Part shown: piece by piece, positions 1 through 9,701 of the stretch | Layout: every line of letters starts with the position of its first letter | Position numbering within the stretch: the stretch's first letter is position 1 | NCBI GenBank assembly: GCA_025766275.1 | Contig: JAFKAC010000042.1 | Location: forward strand, 372,001 to 436,000 | DNA: 64,000 nucleotides | Reading direction: 5' to 3' | Source of the DNA: Lactarius indigo | Taxonomy: Eukaryota > Basidiomycota > Agaricomycetes > Russulales > Russulaceae | Notes under the pieces: model-generated | Told to the model about the DNA's origin: nothing | Database searches by the model: none | The model's input: the letters and a program-made list of their open reading frames with translations, nothing else | Made by a program: the position numbers and the translations under genes

Positions 1-2648
1 ATCTCGCGCAACAGCTGACTATGCTGTGCACGATCCTCAAATCCCCCAGGCATTTCTGGTGAGGGAGGAGGGACATGGCGCATAATGCGCGTTGCACTAG
101 GACGCGGCGGAGGTGAAGTGGGAGTGGCTTGCTCACGCTTAGGTGTGGTGGGCAGAGCTGGTAGAACAGGTGGTGGTGTGTTAGGGCGTGGTTGGACTTG
201 TGGGGGGTCTAAGAGCTTTTCAACATCCTCCTCCTCACTACTACTGGAGTGTGCAGGGGAGGGGGCTCGCATTGGTGGTAACGCCGGCGGGTGAGGCACG
301 GCAGTCACTGTTGTGCTAGGCACGACTGGTGGTGAAGGTGTGGGGTGTGTCTCAACACCCTGGAGGGACGGGAAGCTACTCTCGTCGAATGTCACATCCC
401 TGGACACTCGAACAGAGCGGGTTGAGCGGTCCCAGAGCTTATAGCCCTTAGATTCGGGCTCAAACCCGATAAGCGTGACCTCAATGGCCTTCGCATCCAA
501 TTTGCGACGCTTATCAGCGGGTACGTGCATGTACCCCTTGCATCCAAAGACGCGAAGATGTGAGACATCGGGCACCTTGCCAGAGTGCCAGAGCTCATAG
601 GGAGTGCGCCACTTAAGCCCACGGACTGGAGAGCGGTTATAGATGTGTACAGCTGCGCACACTGCATGCTCCCAGAAGCCTTTAGACATGCCAGCTGTGT
701 GAAGCATGGACATTGCCTTATCCATAATGGTGCGGTTAAACCGCTCGGCTTTTCTGTTGGACTGTGGTGAACCCGGCATCGTGAGGTGATGCTCTATCCC
801 TTTCTGCTTAAGAATGTCCTGCGTGACACTCGACATGTACTCGCCACCGCGGTCAGAGTGCAGAGCGCGCAGTTTATGGCCAGACTGGGTTTCACCCCAG
901 GCCAAATACATCTGCAGCGACTTAGCAAACTGATCCTTCGACTTAAGGAAGTGGACCACAGTGAACTTAGTGTGGTCGTCTATGAAGGTGGCCGTGTAGG
1001 TCGAGCCTTGCAAGGACTGAGTTTGCATAGGACCAGCGAGGTCACTGTGCACAATCTCAAATTGGCGAGTTGTCCTCTTGTTTGAGGACGCAGAAAAGGG
1101 TTGGCGAGTGGACTTACCCATCTCGCACCCACGGCAGACTGTGTGAGCCGTGGTAGAGTTGTCTATGTCCATGCCAGTAGTGGCAGAGGGACCATGCGCC
1201 TTCAGCGCCGCAGAGGATATGTGTCCCATGCGTTGATGCCAGATATCAAGTGTGGCAGCACTTGATTTTGTGTGGGCGTTGAGGCCGACGCTGGCTGCGT
1301 CCAACCAGTAAAGGTTGTCCTCAAGGTAGCCTTTGGCCACACACTTTTGGTTGACAGATATTTTAAAAGAGCCACTGTCAAAGGCAATCTCAGCACCCTT
1401 TTGTGCTAGGGCGCGCGTCGACAAGAAGCGCGTCTTCACTTGTGGTAGGTGTAGCACATTACTGAGGGTGATAGAGATACCCTGGCTTGTTGTAAAGACG
1501 ACAGACCCGACACCCACTTGGTCTATTGTGGACTTATCACCCAGGCGTACAGTGCCTTTAGTTGGGGTGTAGTCCTTGAAGTCAGACCGATGTGGTGTAA
1601 TGTGGTGTGTAGCACCACTGTCCATCATCCAACGCACACGTGAGGCAGCATACAAGGCAACAGAAATAGATTGAGAAGCCCAGTCTATGGCGGGCTCTTC
1701 GACCTCCTTAATGGAGGCAGTGGTAGGTACAAGAATGTGACTATTTGCGGCCTTGTTGCCTGCCTTCTCCTTCTCCTTTGCGTCAGCCTCATCCTTCTTT
1801 TTCTTCCTGCAGTCAGGCTTGATGTGGCCCTTTTTGTTGCAGTAGTGGCAGGTTAGACCAGAGTGGTCCTTCTTGCCCTTCTTGCCCGTCGACTTGACGG
1901 GGGCCACCTTGTTGAGGGAAGAGCCAGAGGGCCCAGCGCGGCGAGCTTCTTCCGACACTATGCGCGCTATGATCTCAGCGTGCTTGAGTGTGGAAGGGGC
2001 CCCACTGGCAAGGATGGTAGAGGCCAACACCTCATAAGAGGGCGGCAGCGCGTGGAGGAGAATGAGGCAGTATTGGACGTCAGAGACACCCATCTGCGCG
2101 TTGGAAAGGGCAACCCTTAGCTCATTGAGCTTGGCCAGCTGAGCGGCCATGGGTGCGGAGTCGTCGAGGCGGGCTTGTGTTATTTGAATCCACAAATTAA
2201 AGATGGTGGTGCTGCCCGAAGCACCTCCATATACGTCCTTGAGCTTGGCCCACTTGTCCTTAAAGGTAGGGTAGGCAGTGTTATCTGCCACAAGCGAGTA
2301 GACATCTGGTTTGAGGTAAAGGCGAAGGTATGCCTTGGAACGACGCTGGACAGAATCCCACTCATCAGTAGTGATACCAGATGGGGGTGTATCCAGAGTA
2401 AACACATCCTCAGCTTCATGCAGCGTGAGGATGGCCTCAATGGTGCCAGACCATTCGTTCCATCCAGTGCCATCAAACTGTTCAAGGCGGATGCCAGAGG
2501 GCATACCAAACGTTGCACCATACGCGGCAGATACACGTGTGGAAGGTGTGGATCCAGAGGGAGGAGGGAGTGAGCCTCCTGCAGAGCCACCGGTGGGGCT
2601 GGGAGGAGCACCAGCACCAGCAGCAGGGGTAGAGGATGAACCAGACAT
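1..2648 (-). CDS. Ty1/Copia Gag-Pol polyprotein (partial, runs off left edge)
   Basis: One uninterrupted minus-strand reading frame starts at an ATG at 2648 and is still open at base 1. It would encode a Copia polyprotein that forms particles and copies and integrates the element. Seen in order: a Gag region with the segment RLEQFDGTGWNEWSGTIEA; a zinc knuckle CHYCNKKGHIKPDC (plus 1809-1850, about residues 267-280); a protease site WMMDSGATHHIT near 1605-1640; the integrase zinc-binding region HQRMGHIS...CRGCEMGK (about 1110-1230); and integrase core motifs HSDLAGPM, HSDRGGEYMS and SPQSN. The PIDY-type linker and reverse transcriptase must lie beyond the window. I checked the frame at the start, knuckle and integrase and found it constant; no stop was seen. 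The element is probably fairly young. The family assignment rests on gene order: integrase follows protease directly, as in Copia. Confidence 0.9.
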   Translation of the reverse strand, partial: MSGSSSTPAAGAGAPPSPTGGSAGGSLPPPSGSTPSTRVSAAYGATFGMPSGIRLEQFDGTGWNEWSGTIEAILTLHEAEDVFTLDTPPSGITTDEWDSVQRRSKAYLRLYLKPDVYSLVADNTAYPTFKDKWAKLKDVYGGASGSTTIFNLWIQITQARLDDSAPMAAQLAKLNELRVALSNAQMGVSDVQYCLILLHALPPSYEVLASTILASGAPSTLKHAEIIARIVSEEARRAGPSGSSLNKVAPVKSTGKKGKKDHSGLTCHYCNKKGHIKPDCRKKKKDEADAKEKEKAGNKAANSHILVPTTASIKEVEEPAIDWASQSISVALYAASRVRWMMDSGATHHITPHRSDFKDYTPTKGTVRLGDKSTIDQVGVGSVVFTTSQGISITLSNVLHLPQVKTRFLSTRALAQKGAEIAFDSGSFKISVNQKCVAKGYLEDNLYWLDAASVGLNAHTKSSAATLDIWHQRMGHISSAALKAHGPSATTGMDIDNSTTAHTVCRGCEMGKSTRQPFSASSNKRTTRQFEIVHSDLAGPMQTQSLQGSTYTATFIDDHTKFTVVHFLKSKDQFAKSLQMYLAWGETQSGHKLRALHSDRGGEYMSSVTQDILKQKGIEHHLTMPGSPQSNRKAERFNRTIMDKAMSMLHTAGMSKGFWEHAVCAAVHIYNRSPVRGLKWRTPYELWHSGKVPDVSHLRVFGCKGYMHVPADKRRKLDAKAIEVTLIGFEPESKGYKLWDRSTRSVRVSRDVTFDESSFPSLQGVETHPTPSPPVVPSTTVTAVPHPPALPPMRAPSPAHSSSSEEEDVEKLLDPPQVQPRPNTPPPVLPALPTTPKREQATPTSPPPRPSATRIMRHVPPPSPEMPGGFEDRAQHSQLLRE

Positions 2649-3420
2649 TGGGATGATTTATCTGTCGCCGAGGAGCAGTCAGCGACAGTGCTTCATAGTT
2701 TGCAAGATATAAAGATAGAGGGGGTACCACTCCTGTCTGTGATTCTGTAAGGCCAGAACGCTAACGCGTCCTGCCTCCTGATAGTATGCCAGTGATACAA
2801 GGGCTATGCCCAGGTTGGGAGAGTCCCTTTGCCATACCATGAGCTAGCTGCCAGCCAGGATGTGTCCAAGACACAGCTCAAATGGTTTGCGTCAGGGGGA
2901 AGGTGAAGGGATTGCTTTCAGAGCCCAAGGCTGTCTACCTCAGCCTTCTCGGCCTGTTGGTTGCCTCATCGCCACAAGTGGCTTTACTGAATCCTTTCCC
3001 ATTGCCGCTACAAGGCAGGTATCTGGTTGCAGAACACCATAGTGGTGAACACCCCCCAGAGCCTGAACCAGGTTTTACACTCCCATGGTGAGGAGATCCT
3101 GCGCCCAGTGTGGAGCACCAGAGACAGCTGGCACTAAGCTCCACAATACACAGCCCAGTGGGCCATGCACGCCTGGATATTTTGAAGTTAAGGGGCTACC
3201 AGACCCAGTCTCCTTGCGCATAGCGCAGGGGCTAGGAAAACAGTAGGGGTGAAAGTAGGACTACTGGGCAGTACATGATACAGGAGGTTCCTTAGCAGAG
3301 ACAAGTGGCGCCCCACTGCTCTCTGCCTTGGGCAAGGCTGGTAAGGCCCCAGACAGACCTTAGCCTGGTGTGTCCTCCTAGGAAGACAGTGACCAGCCAA
3401 GTGGAGTGGCTAGGGCACCA
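2649..3420 (-). other. Copia 5' leader, no gene seen
   Basis: About 770 bases lie between the primer-binding site and the Gag ATG of the minus-strand Copia element. Short open frames occur here but none has recognisable motifs or element-like composition. I read it as untranslated leader. It is long for a Copia element, so packaging signals or an intron are possible, but nothing in the sequence shows this. Confidence 0.5.
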
Positions 3421-3432
3421 GGGCCCATAACC
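3421..3432 (-). promoter_or_regulatory. Copia primer-binding site, half-tRNA-iMet type
   Basis: Directly after the LTR end the minus strand reads GGTTATGGGCCC. This resembles the primer-binding site of Drosophila copia, which pairs with the anticodon-arm part of a cleaved initiator methionine tRNA rather than with a tRNA 3' end. The position immediately after the terminal CA of the LTR supports the call. The tRNA itself is not in the window. Confidence 0.65.
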
Positions 3433-3985
3433 TGATGAACAGCACACAAGAAGGACATACTCACAGTGACAAGAGGACTGTGGTGAGATATGTCCGGGTG
3501 GCTGGAAGCAGCAACAGGGAATCTAGCAGAGTGAAGCAGAGGTGAAGTCTGGCACACAAACAGTGAGAACTGATGTGGACCAGGAGCGTACATGGTACTC
3601 TACTTATACACTTTCTGGGAGTGACACTATACAAGGGATGTAACACTAGTCACGTACTACAAGGCAGTTATTGTTCTACAAACGGACAAAGGAGTGGACG
3701 TTCTGAGAACAAGGACAGAAAGTACAAAGAGAGTCTAGAAGTGAATGATATCATAGTGACATCACAATAAAGATAACGCCTCAAAGAGAACAAAGGGAAG
3801 AGTACAATGAAATGTCCAGAGTGTTCTATATGATGTCATTGTACATGATGTCATAGATAAGCTACGAAGTCCGAGATTGTACAGATCATATAATCTAATC
3901 TACAGGTCCAATATATCTTATCTAAAGCAGTCCATATCTGTAAGTCCTTTAGAGCCGCTAAGTGCGCGCGGGCCACTTATCAACG
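3433..3985 (-). repeat. Copia 5' LTR (minus strand)
   Basis: This 553-base segment is the inverted counterpart of the solo LTR at 4087-4697 and ends with the same TGTGTGCTGTTCATCA block before the primer-binding site. On the minus strand it begins CGTTGATAAG where the other copy has TGTTGATAAG, so the terminal T seems mutated. It borders Gypsy RNase H sequence at 3986, which marks the insertion edge. Its partner LTR lies left of the window. Confidence 0.8.
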
Positions 3986-4086
3986 CATACCTTGTGGGAT
4001 CTCCCCACTTGATAACAATCCACACAGACCATGCCAATCTGCAATATTGGAAAGAACCCAGAAAGATCAACCGACGGGTAGCACGG
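3986..4086 (+). pseudogene. Gypsy element A, RNase H fragment
   Basis: The sequence reads YLVGSPHLITIHTDHANLQYW followed by KEPRKINRRVAR, the end of a Ty3/Gypsy RNase H domain, and matches the minus-strand copy near 24830-24950. The left part of element A was displaced by the Copia insertion. The right end is interrupted by the solo Copia LTR and resumes in the same frame at 4703 after removing LTR plus one copy of the duplication. The fragment cannot act alone. Confidence 0.85.
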
Positions 4087-4697
4087 TGTTGATAAGTGAC
4101 CCTTGCGCACTTAGCGGCTCGTACAGATCGGACTTGCAGCATGGACTGCTTTAGATTAGATTAATTGGACTTGTAGATTAGTTACATTTTGATCTGTACA
4201 ATCTATTACTTATCATTGCGTCACCTATGACATCATGTACTATGACATCATGTAGACTTCTCTAGACTTGTCATTGTACTACGTCTTTGTTCTCCCTTTT
4301 AGATATATCTTTATTGTGATGTCATTATGATATCATCTTAGTCTGGACTCTTCTTGTTCTATACGCCTTGTTCCCCATATGCACACTCCCTTGTCTTATT
4401 GTAGAACAATGCGCTCCTTGTACTCTGTGACCTATAGTTACTTCTCTTGTACTGGTGTCATGCCTCTGTACAGTATAAGTAGACTGCTTGTACGCCCTGG
4501 TCCACATCAGTTCTCTCACTGCTGTGTGCCAGGTATGTCCTCTCCTGTAATACCAACATCAGTTCTCTCACTGCTGTGTGCCAGACACCTCTGCTTCACC
4601 TTGCTTGACTCCTGTTGCTGCTTTCCAGCCACCCTTCTTATCTCACCAGAGTCTACCTTGTCTCTGTGAGTAAGACCTCTATGTGTGCTGTTCATCA
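4087..4697 (+). mobile_element. Solo Copia LTR in element A, TSD CACGG
   Basis: The segment begins TGTTGATAAG, ends GTTCATCA and is flanked by the 5-base direct repeat CACGG at 4082-4086 and 4698-4702. Removing the LTR and one repeat restores RRVAREFQELSEYNF in the host element. It is 611 bases long against 553 for the inverted copy. A 52-base tandem duplication starting at 4504 and 4556 accounts for most of the difference. It contains a TATA-like run near 4470. It most likely arose by recombination between the LTRs of a full element. Confidence 0.92.
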
Positions 4698-4702
4698 CAC
4701 GG

Positions 4703-6316
4703 GAGTTCCAAGAGCTGTCAGAATACAACTTCATACTCAAGCATATCCCCGGTACAAAAAACACACAAGCAGATTCCCTGTCACGAAGACCCGACTACGA
4801 CGACGGCACCAGTGATAATGACCACGTTACAGTACTTCCAGACGAAGTATTCCTCAAAGTAACTCAAACGTCCATGCATGATATGGATATATGGACTCAA
4901 ATCGCACAAAACATGGACGAAGCAACACTCCTCCAATGGATAGAACCACACAACCTCAAGAAACACGGTGGGTTGTGGTGGAAGAGCGACACCCTCGTTG
5001 TTGTGGGAAACAACGAACTTAAGCGGGGGGTAATTACCTTTTTCCACGATACCCCAAGCGCAGGACACCTGGGAATTGCAAACACCCTTGAACTGTTATG
5101 ACGCGACTTCTGGTGGCCCAATATGCGCAAAGACGTGGAAGCCTACATCAAGGGATGTGCAACATGCCAAAGTAACAAAATCAACCACCACCGACAGAAA
5201 CCCCATCTATTTCCCATCACCACTGAACCATCGGCCGAACCATTTGAGGTGGTAGCCATGGACTTCATAGTCAAGCTCCCAATATCAAAGGGGTTTGATT
5301 CGATTCTCACCATCACGGACCATGATTGCTCAAAAGTGGCAATATTCGTACCATGTAATGAGACCATAACATCGGAAGGGGTAGCAAAACTCTACCTTCG
5401 ATACGTCTATCCCCATTATGGCCTACCCCGGAGGATCATATCAGATCGGGACCCAAGATTCGCGTCCACGTTCATGTGACAACTATGTAAAACACTGGGA
5501 ATACAACAAAATGTATCGTCGGCATATCACCCCCAAATGGACGGCCAATCGGAGCACACCAACCAATGGTTGGAACAGTACCTGCGACATTGGTGTAACG
5601 TGCAACAGGATAACTGGGCGGAACTACTACCCATGGCACAATTCGCTCATAACTCTTGGAAGAACGCCACTACTAGACACTCCCCATTCTCACTCATAAT
5701 GGGATGGGAACTGCGAACCACATGGACACCCAAACCATCGAACAACCCCATGGTAGATCAAAGATTAGAGGAGTTACTAATACTCCGACAACACGCGCAG
5801 GACAGTATCAAGCACGCACAACACCTCATGGCCCAACGAGGGAAAACAGGGTTCACACCCTATCAACAAGGGGACCAAGTATGGTTAGAAGGGACCAATC
5901 TCCGTACCTTCTACCCCACAAGCAAGCTAGCCCCGAAACGATATGGACCTTTCAAAATCATCAAGGTCCTATCAGACGTCTCATACGAACTGGAACTTCC
6001 GGCATCATGGAAGATACATCCAGTATTCCATGCGAACCTTCTAACGCCCTATAAGGAGATGGAGATGCACGGCGCAAACTATACCCGACCACCACCAGAC
6101 CTTATCGAGGGAGAAGAGGAGTACGAAGTGGAGCGCATCGAAGATGCCCAGGAACGAGGAAGAGGGCACAAACTCCACTACCTAGTAAAGTGGAAGGGAT
6201 TCCCACCGAGCGATAACACGTGGGAACCTGCAACGAACATGACCCACGCCGCAGACGTCATCAAAGACTTCTACTGGCGATATCCGACCGCCAAAGGGGC
6301 TGGACAAACGATATAA
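4703..6316 (+). pseudogene. Gypsy element A pol: RNase H end, integrase, chromodomain
   Basis: This is the 3' half of a Ty3/Gypsy pol gene. It reads from the RNase H end (SRRPDYDDGT) through the integrase zinc finger (HLGIANTLELL...FWWPNMRKDV...GCATCQSNK), the core (MDFIVKLPISKGFDSILTITDHD; SDRDPRF; AYHPQMDGQSEHTNQW) and a chromodomain (YEVERIEDAQERGRGHKLHY...KWKGFPPSDNTWEP), stopping at 6314-6316. Two in-frame TGA codons break it, at 5099-5101 (where CGA is expected) and 5477-5479. The chromodomain would direct integration to modified histones. The copy is dead but well preserved. Confidence 0.9.
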
Positions 6317-6355
6317 ACACACTCAATCGCACCCCCACAGCCCCAGTATCCAACA

Positions 6356-7429
6356 ATGACCAACACCCCAGTATCCGACACCACCCTCGTCCACGTCCTC
6401 AACAACCCTCAATTCGAAGCTGCCCTCAAACGAGGGATCGTCACCATCGACCTCTCCGATATCCCTCGTCTGTCACCTCCACCATCTCCTCAACATGTCA
6501 CCATCCCCATCGAACGAGAACCCAGAGAACTCACCCCATCAACACCCGAAGAGGGACAATATTCTCCTACACCCCCTCCTCAGCAGCAATCCACACCCCC
6601 GCCTGAACCACAACCATCGTCACCACCATCCTCTCCATCATCCACACCACCCCCACCACTAGAACCGTTTACCCCCATCCGTGTCCACACCCCCATCGAC
6701 TATGACCGACCCGATTCCCCTCCTAACGAAACAGATGACCCTGGTGCTCCATTCTTTCCGAACACCCCGGGTACCCCCAAATACTATCCATTGCAAATCC
6801 CGCTACCAGACGGTGGATCTAACCCAGCAAAGTATATCTACTATCGCAAGGGATTCACCGAGGTAGTGGGGACAATGGGCGCTGGACAACCCCACTACGG
6901 AGAGGGAGTCTACCTCTCATCGCTCAGGCCAAATGTCTCTGCACCACCCTTCACAGCCGAACAGCTACAATTCTTCGATCCCCACGACATCTGCGCCTGC
7001 ACTCTAGACGAAACGCTCATCGAGCTTAACTCGCCATGCATCACCGCCGAGATCACAAGACTACGGACTGGACTCCTGGCACTCAAAGAGCTCGATGAAA
7101 AATGCGAGAAGCTAGAGGACGATGCACGCAAGTTGCGATCAGAACGACTCACGGTCGATCTGATGTTGGCAAGCACCAAAAGGCGACTTCAGTATGTGGG
7201 CGCGCTGACCACCATCGGCAACGAATACGCGCGTATGACGGCCTTACCTGCCCCACCTCGCCATTCTTGCTACGCCATTCCATTTTCCCCACGATGCGGA
7301 GGACCCCTGGAGTTCCCCCGCTGTCATGGACGCTCTATTGTCACCTTATTTTTCTGTATTTTTACGGATTTATTTGGTGAAGATACGAGTCTCCAACGTT
7401 GTGTCAAACATCCAAGTTCTTATCATTAG
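6356..7429 (+). CDS. ORF3 of element A, unknown function
   Basis: This separate frame of 357 codons begins 40 bases after the pol stop, with an ATG in the context ACAATGACC. The first ~120 residues are rich in proline and serine. A middle part reads KYYPLQIPLPDGGSNPAKYI and YRKGFTEVVGTMGAGQPHYG. Around residues 215-290 there is a charged, probably coiled-coil part (ITRLRTGLLALKELDEKCEK...KLRSERLTVDLML). That part resembles the C-terminal part of the ORF3 proteins in elements B, C, I and E (ITDRALNRINDESLTAEVTRF). I do not recognise a known domain or membrane segment, so an Env-like role is not supported. The last ~55 residues look random and may be read-through into noncoding DNA. Confidence 0.6.
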   Translation: MTNTPVSDTTLVHVLNNPQFEAALKRGIVTIDLSDIPRLSPPPSPQHVTIPIEREPRELTPSTPEEGQYSPTPPPQQQSTPPPEPQPSSPPSSPSSTPPPPLEPFTPIRVHTPIDYDRPDSPPNETDDPGAPFFPNTPGTPKYYPLQIPLPDGGSNPAKYIYYRKGFTEVVGTMGAGQPHYGEGVYLSSLRPNVSAPPFTAEQLQFFDPHDICACTLDETLIELNSPCITAEITRLRTGLLALKELDEKCEKLEDDARKLRSERLTVDLMLASTKRRLQYVGALTTIGNEYARMTALPAPPRHSCYAIPFSPRCGGPLEFPRCHGRSIVTLFFCIFTDLFGEDTSLQRCVKHPSSYH

Positions 7430-7573
7430 ATATGATAAGATAGTTAGTCACGTGATGCCAACATGTGCACCTACAAGCATGTGACCCTGGGATAGTAACT
7501 TCCTTAATGGATGTTACCTCTTTTGATCACTTTCCTCATTAGTAAAGTAGTTTCTCATTGGACGATAAGCAGG
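7430..7573 (+). other. Possible LTR sequence of element A, left part
   Basis: No coding signal is seen. It joins 8065 onward if the solo LTR at 7574-8064 is removed. It lies where the 3' LTR of element A should start, but I could not fix a TG terminus or polypurine tract. Confidence 0.3.
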
Positions 7574-8064
7574 TGTAATGTCGTCACGACGTTAGCTCGA
7601 CTTGAGCTCTATAGAGGCGGTAACAACTTAGTGGATGCTCTGAAAACACAGAGGTTCAGGTGTGACGAATATCTTGAAGACGCGAAGGTCCAAGCGTGAG
7701 TGGTGGTGAACGCTCGAAGGCGCACTACTTGAAAGGGGCGATAGAGAGAGAGATAGAAAGAAAGGAAGAAACAAGTGACGATTCAAGAAGACCAAGATGG
7801 CGTATCTTGGTCTTCACAAGACAGATTAAATACAAGTCGAGCAGGCTTTCAAGCGCTGCTATGAGTCACGGTAATGTAGCGTCCAACGTATCGCGTAAGT
7901 AGCTCCAACCCTAATACTACTACTACTAGTATTAGTGGCATAGTCCTCAGTCAGCAATCAGCGCGCAATCTCCTATCGTACTCGTAATCGCCTATCGTAA
8001 GTCCGCAACTAATCTACCTTACCGCCGTAGTTGCAACCGGTACAGTAAGGGTCGAAACGTAACA
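7574..8064 (-). mobile_element. Solo LTR of the B family, minus strand, TSD CAGG
   Basis: This is a 491-base inverted relative of the element B LTR. It starts TGTAATGTCGTCACGACG and ends GGTCGAAACGTAACA on the plus strand. CAGG occurs on both sides (7570-7573 and 8065-8068), shorter than the usual five bases. The AAGACCAAGAT hairpin (around 7790-7820) and the TATTTAAT-like promoter block are present in reverse. No internal sequence remains. Confidence 0.88.
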
Positions 8065-8549
8065 CAGGGAACATTCTAGATAGTTCTAGACTACGTTGTC
8101 ATAGGGTTGTGACTCATAGATAAGGACACGTCATTGTTCTGTCAGCGTTAATGACTGTGCATCAGTCAGCACAATAGATAACGCTATTATTAGATACGAC
8201 GCGTCAGCGTCTGACTCATTACTATTACACATACCTTTAGTAATAAGGTTCTATAGTAATTCGAACTCAGCCGCAGCAGTGTATATAAACCCTCATGTAG
8301 CGTCCTGAGTGGAACCAACTTGTCCTCTTGGTTCTCCACTCAGGTGCGTATCTCCCTTGTACTTCCCTTACTTCCCCAATGTTAACTTGTCCTCTTGGTT
8401 CTCCACTCAGCGTGCCACTGCATGATCACCTTGCCTTTGACCTTGTATAAAGGTCTCACGTGTGCATACACTCCACAGTGACCGTACATTCGGCGCGTGA
8501 CTTGTCTCCGCGTTAGGCTTGGGTGTGCTACTAGTTCAGTTCACTTACC
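8065..8549 (+). other. Probable LTR/promoter sequence, no ORF
   Basis: Noncoding. It has a TATATAA box near 8282, a strong hairpin (listed separately) and a 27-base direct repeat (8317-8343 and 8384-8410). A second TATA-like run lies near 8440. I infer LTR sequence, perhaps of element A, split by the solo LTR on its left. The ends could not be defined. Confidence 0.4.
8281..8344 (+). promoter_or_regulatory. TATA box followed by long hairpin
   Basis: GTATATAAAC at 8281 is followed 22 bases later by arms CCTGAGTGGAACCAA (8304-8318) and TTGGTTCTCCACTCAGG (8328-8344), pairing with a two-base bulge and a nine-base loop. The geometry matches the TATA-hairpin modules of elements B and F, where the 3' arm is the inferred transcript start and self-primer. 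No primer-binding site for this unit was found. Confidence 0.45.
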
Positions 8550-9065
8550 TTCTCTTGGTCTAGTTGTCGCGATAAGTCATACCGCTACACCCGCCTCACC
8601 GACAAACCTCATCACCGACGTTGCTATCACTGCAACAGTCCCCACCACCTCGTGCGCAACTGCCCCACCAGACCACAGCCAGCTTGCCGACATTGCCAAA
8701 GTCAAGAGCATCAATCCTATCAATGCATATTCCGTCGAGCGGGCATGGTGGAGGAAGTAATCACAACCCACCAAGCCGATGAATGTATATGGCAGGCAGT
8801 GACCACGGAGGCCACCACCTCCTTTACAGTCCCTGAACCACCAACAATTGCAGCCCAAACCCAAGGAAGGTGGTGTGGACGGTGCTTTTGTACTGATGCC
8901 AACCACGACGAAATTCAGTGCCCACAGTACGAAATGTGTCGCAAGTGTGGCAAACGCGGGCCCTTCCTCTTTCTCAAAACGCATTACTGCCGACTCGACA
9001 TTTCTCCCTGGCCGGAGAACGACCTAGACGCTGACATCTACGATCTTGTCGATCCGGAGTGTTGA
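8550..9065 (+). pseudogene. Gag-like fragment with several zinc knuckles
   Basis: The frame ending with TGA at 9063-9065 contains CYHCNSPHHLVRNC and CRHCQSQEHQSYQC, both of the C-x2-C-x4-H-x4-C type, then CGRCFCTDANHDEIQC and CRKCGKRG...HYC, which look like further zinc-binding clusters. The knuckles resemble retroelement nucleocapsids, but four clusters are unusual. The stop lies 22 bases before a polypurine tract and an LTR, so this would be the last gene of its element. No start is evident, and the 5' part may be missing or spliced (an acceptor-like CTAG lies near 8560). No reverse transcriptase belongs to it here. Confidence 0.5.
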
Positions 9066-9087
9066 AGTCGAGGCGTCTTCAAGCCTG

Positions 9088-9099
9088 GACGGGGGGTAA
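9088..9099 (+). promoter_or_regulatory. Polypurine tract
   Basis: GACGGGGGGTAA directly precedes the TG of the LTR at 9100. This is the expected place for the plus-strand primer of an LTR retrotransposon. It makes 9100-9701 a 3' LTR of the element holding the zinc-knuckle fragment. Confidence 0.6.
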
Positions 9100-9701
9100 T
9101 GTTATGATCTTCTATCTCTCCGTTTCATTCTTCCTTTGGACTCATTCTTTCCCTTACCACTTTTCCCATTCCCATCGCTTCACGAGCCCTGTACGATTAC
9201 ATGGACTTTACGATTACCCAGTTTCTATCATGCACCCTGCTTATCGTCGTTATCTTTCGATAAGGCTCGACATGTGCCAGTTTCCGTTCACTTCCTACTC
9301 ACGCATGGACCCATGTGATTCTCCTTTATTCTCGATCCAGACACCCCTTTGTTCTCCTTATGTCTTACCTTTTGTTCTCTGATTGGGAACGGCGTTATTA
9401 CCTTTATTGTCTTGTACGACGTGACGAGTATTTAAGCCTAGCACTATCTAGCTTGTACAGTAGACTAGACTTCTTGTGTAATACTACACTCGTCTACGTG
9501 AATTCTCTCGAAGTCCCTTGTCTCCCGATCCCTGCTTGTGCTAGACCTTCGAGTCTTAGCTCTCCTCTACAGTCCAAGTGACGCGTGTCCTTGTGACTCT
9601 TGTGCATCATCACTTCTGAAGTCAAGCCTTTGAGCTTGGACTCCTGATCATTTGACTGACTTAGTACAGGTCGTACTTAACGCCCCTGTAGTGGCGTTAC
9701 A
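9100..9701 (+). repeat. LTR of the TGTTATGATC family
   Basis: This 602-base unit starts TGTTATGATC and ends GGCGTTACA. A TATTTAAG box lies at 9429. The last 21 bases form a small hairpin, AACGCC/GGCGTT. Related copies lie at 21729-21967 (truncated) and 23007-23585 (minus). It is joined at 9702 to a piece of F-family LTR. Confidence 0.8.

Noticed and set aside
2649..3400. Small gene in the Copia leader
   Set aside because: Short overlapping frames on both strands without motifs; best read as untranslated leader.
6356..7429. ORF3 as an envelope protein making element A an errantivirus-like retrovirus
   Set aside because: No signal peptide, membrane segment or cleavage site is visible; the protein is proline-rich and helical.
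7696..7902. Small plus-strand frame in the 7.7 kb region
   Set aside because: Antisense of a solo LTR, mostly the CT repeat and hairpin.
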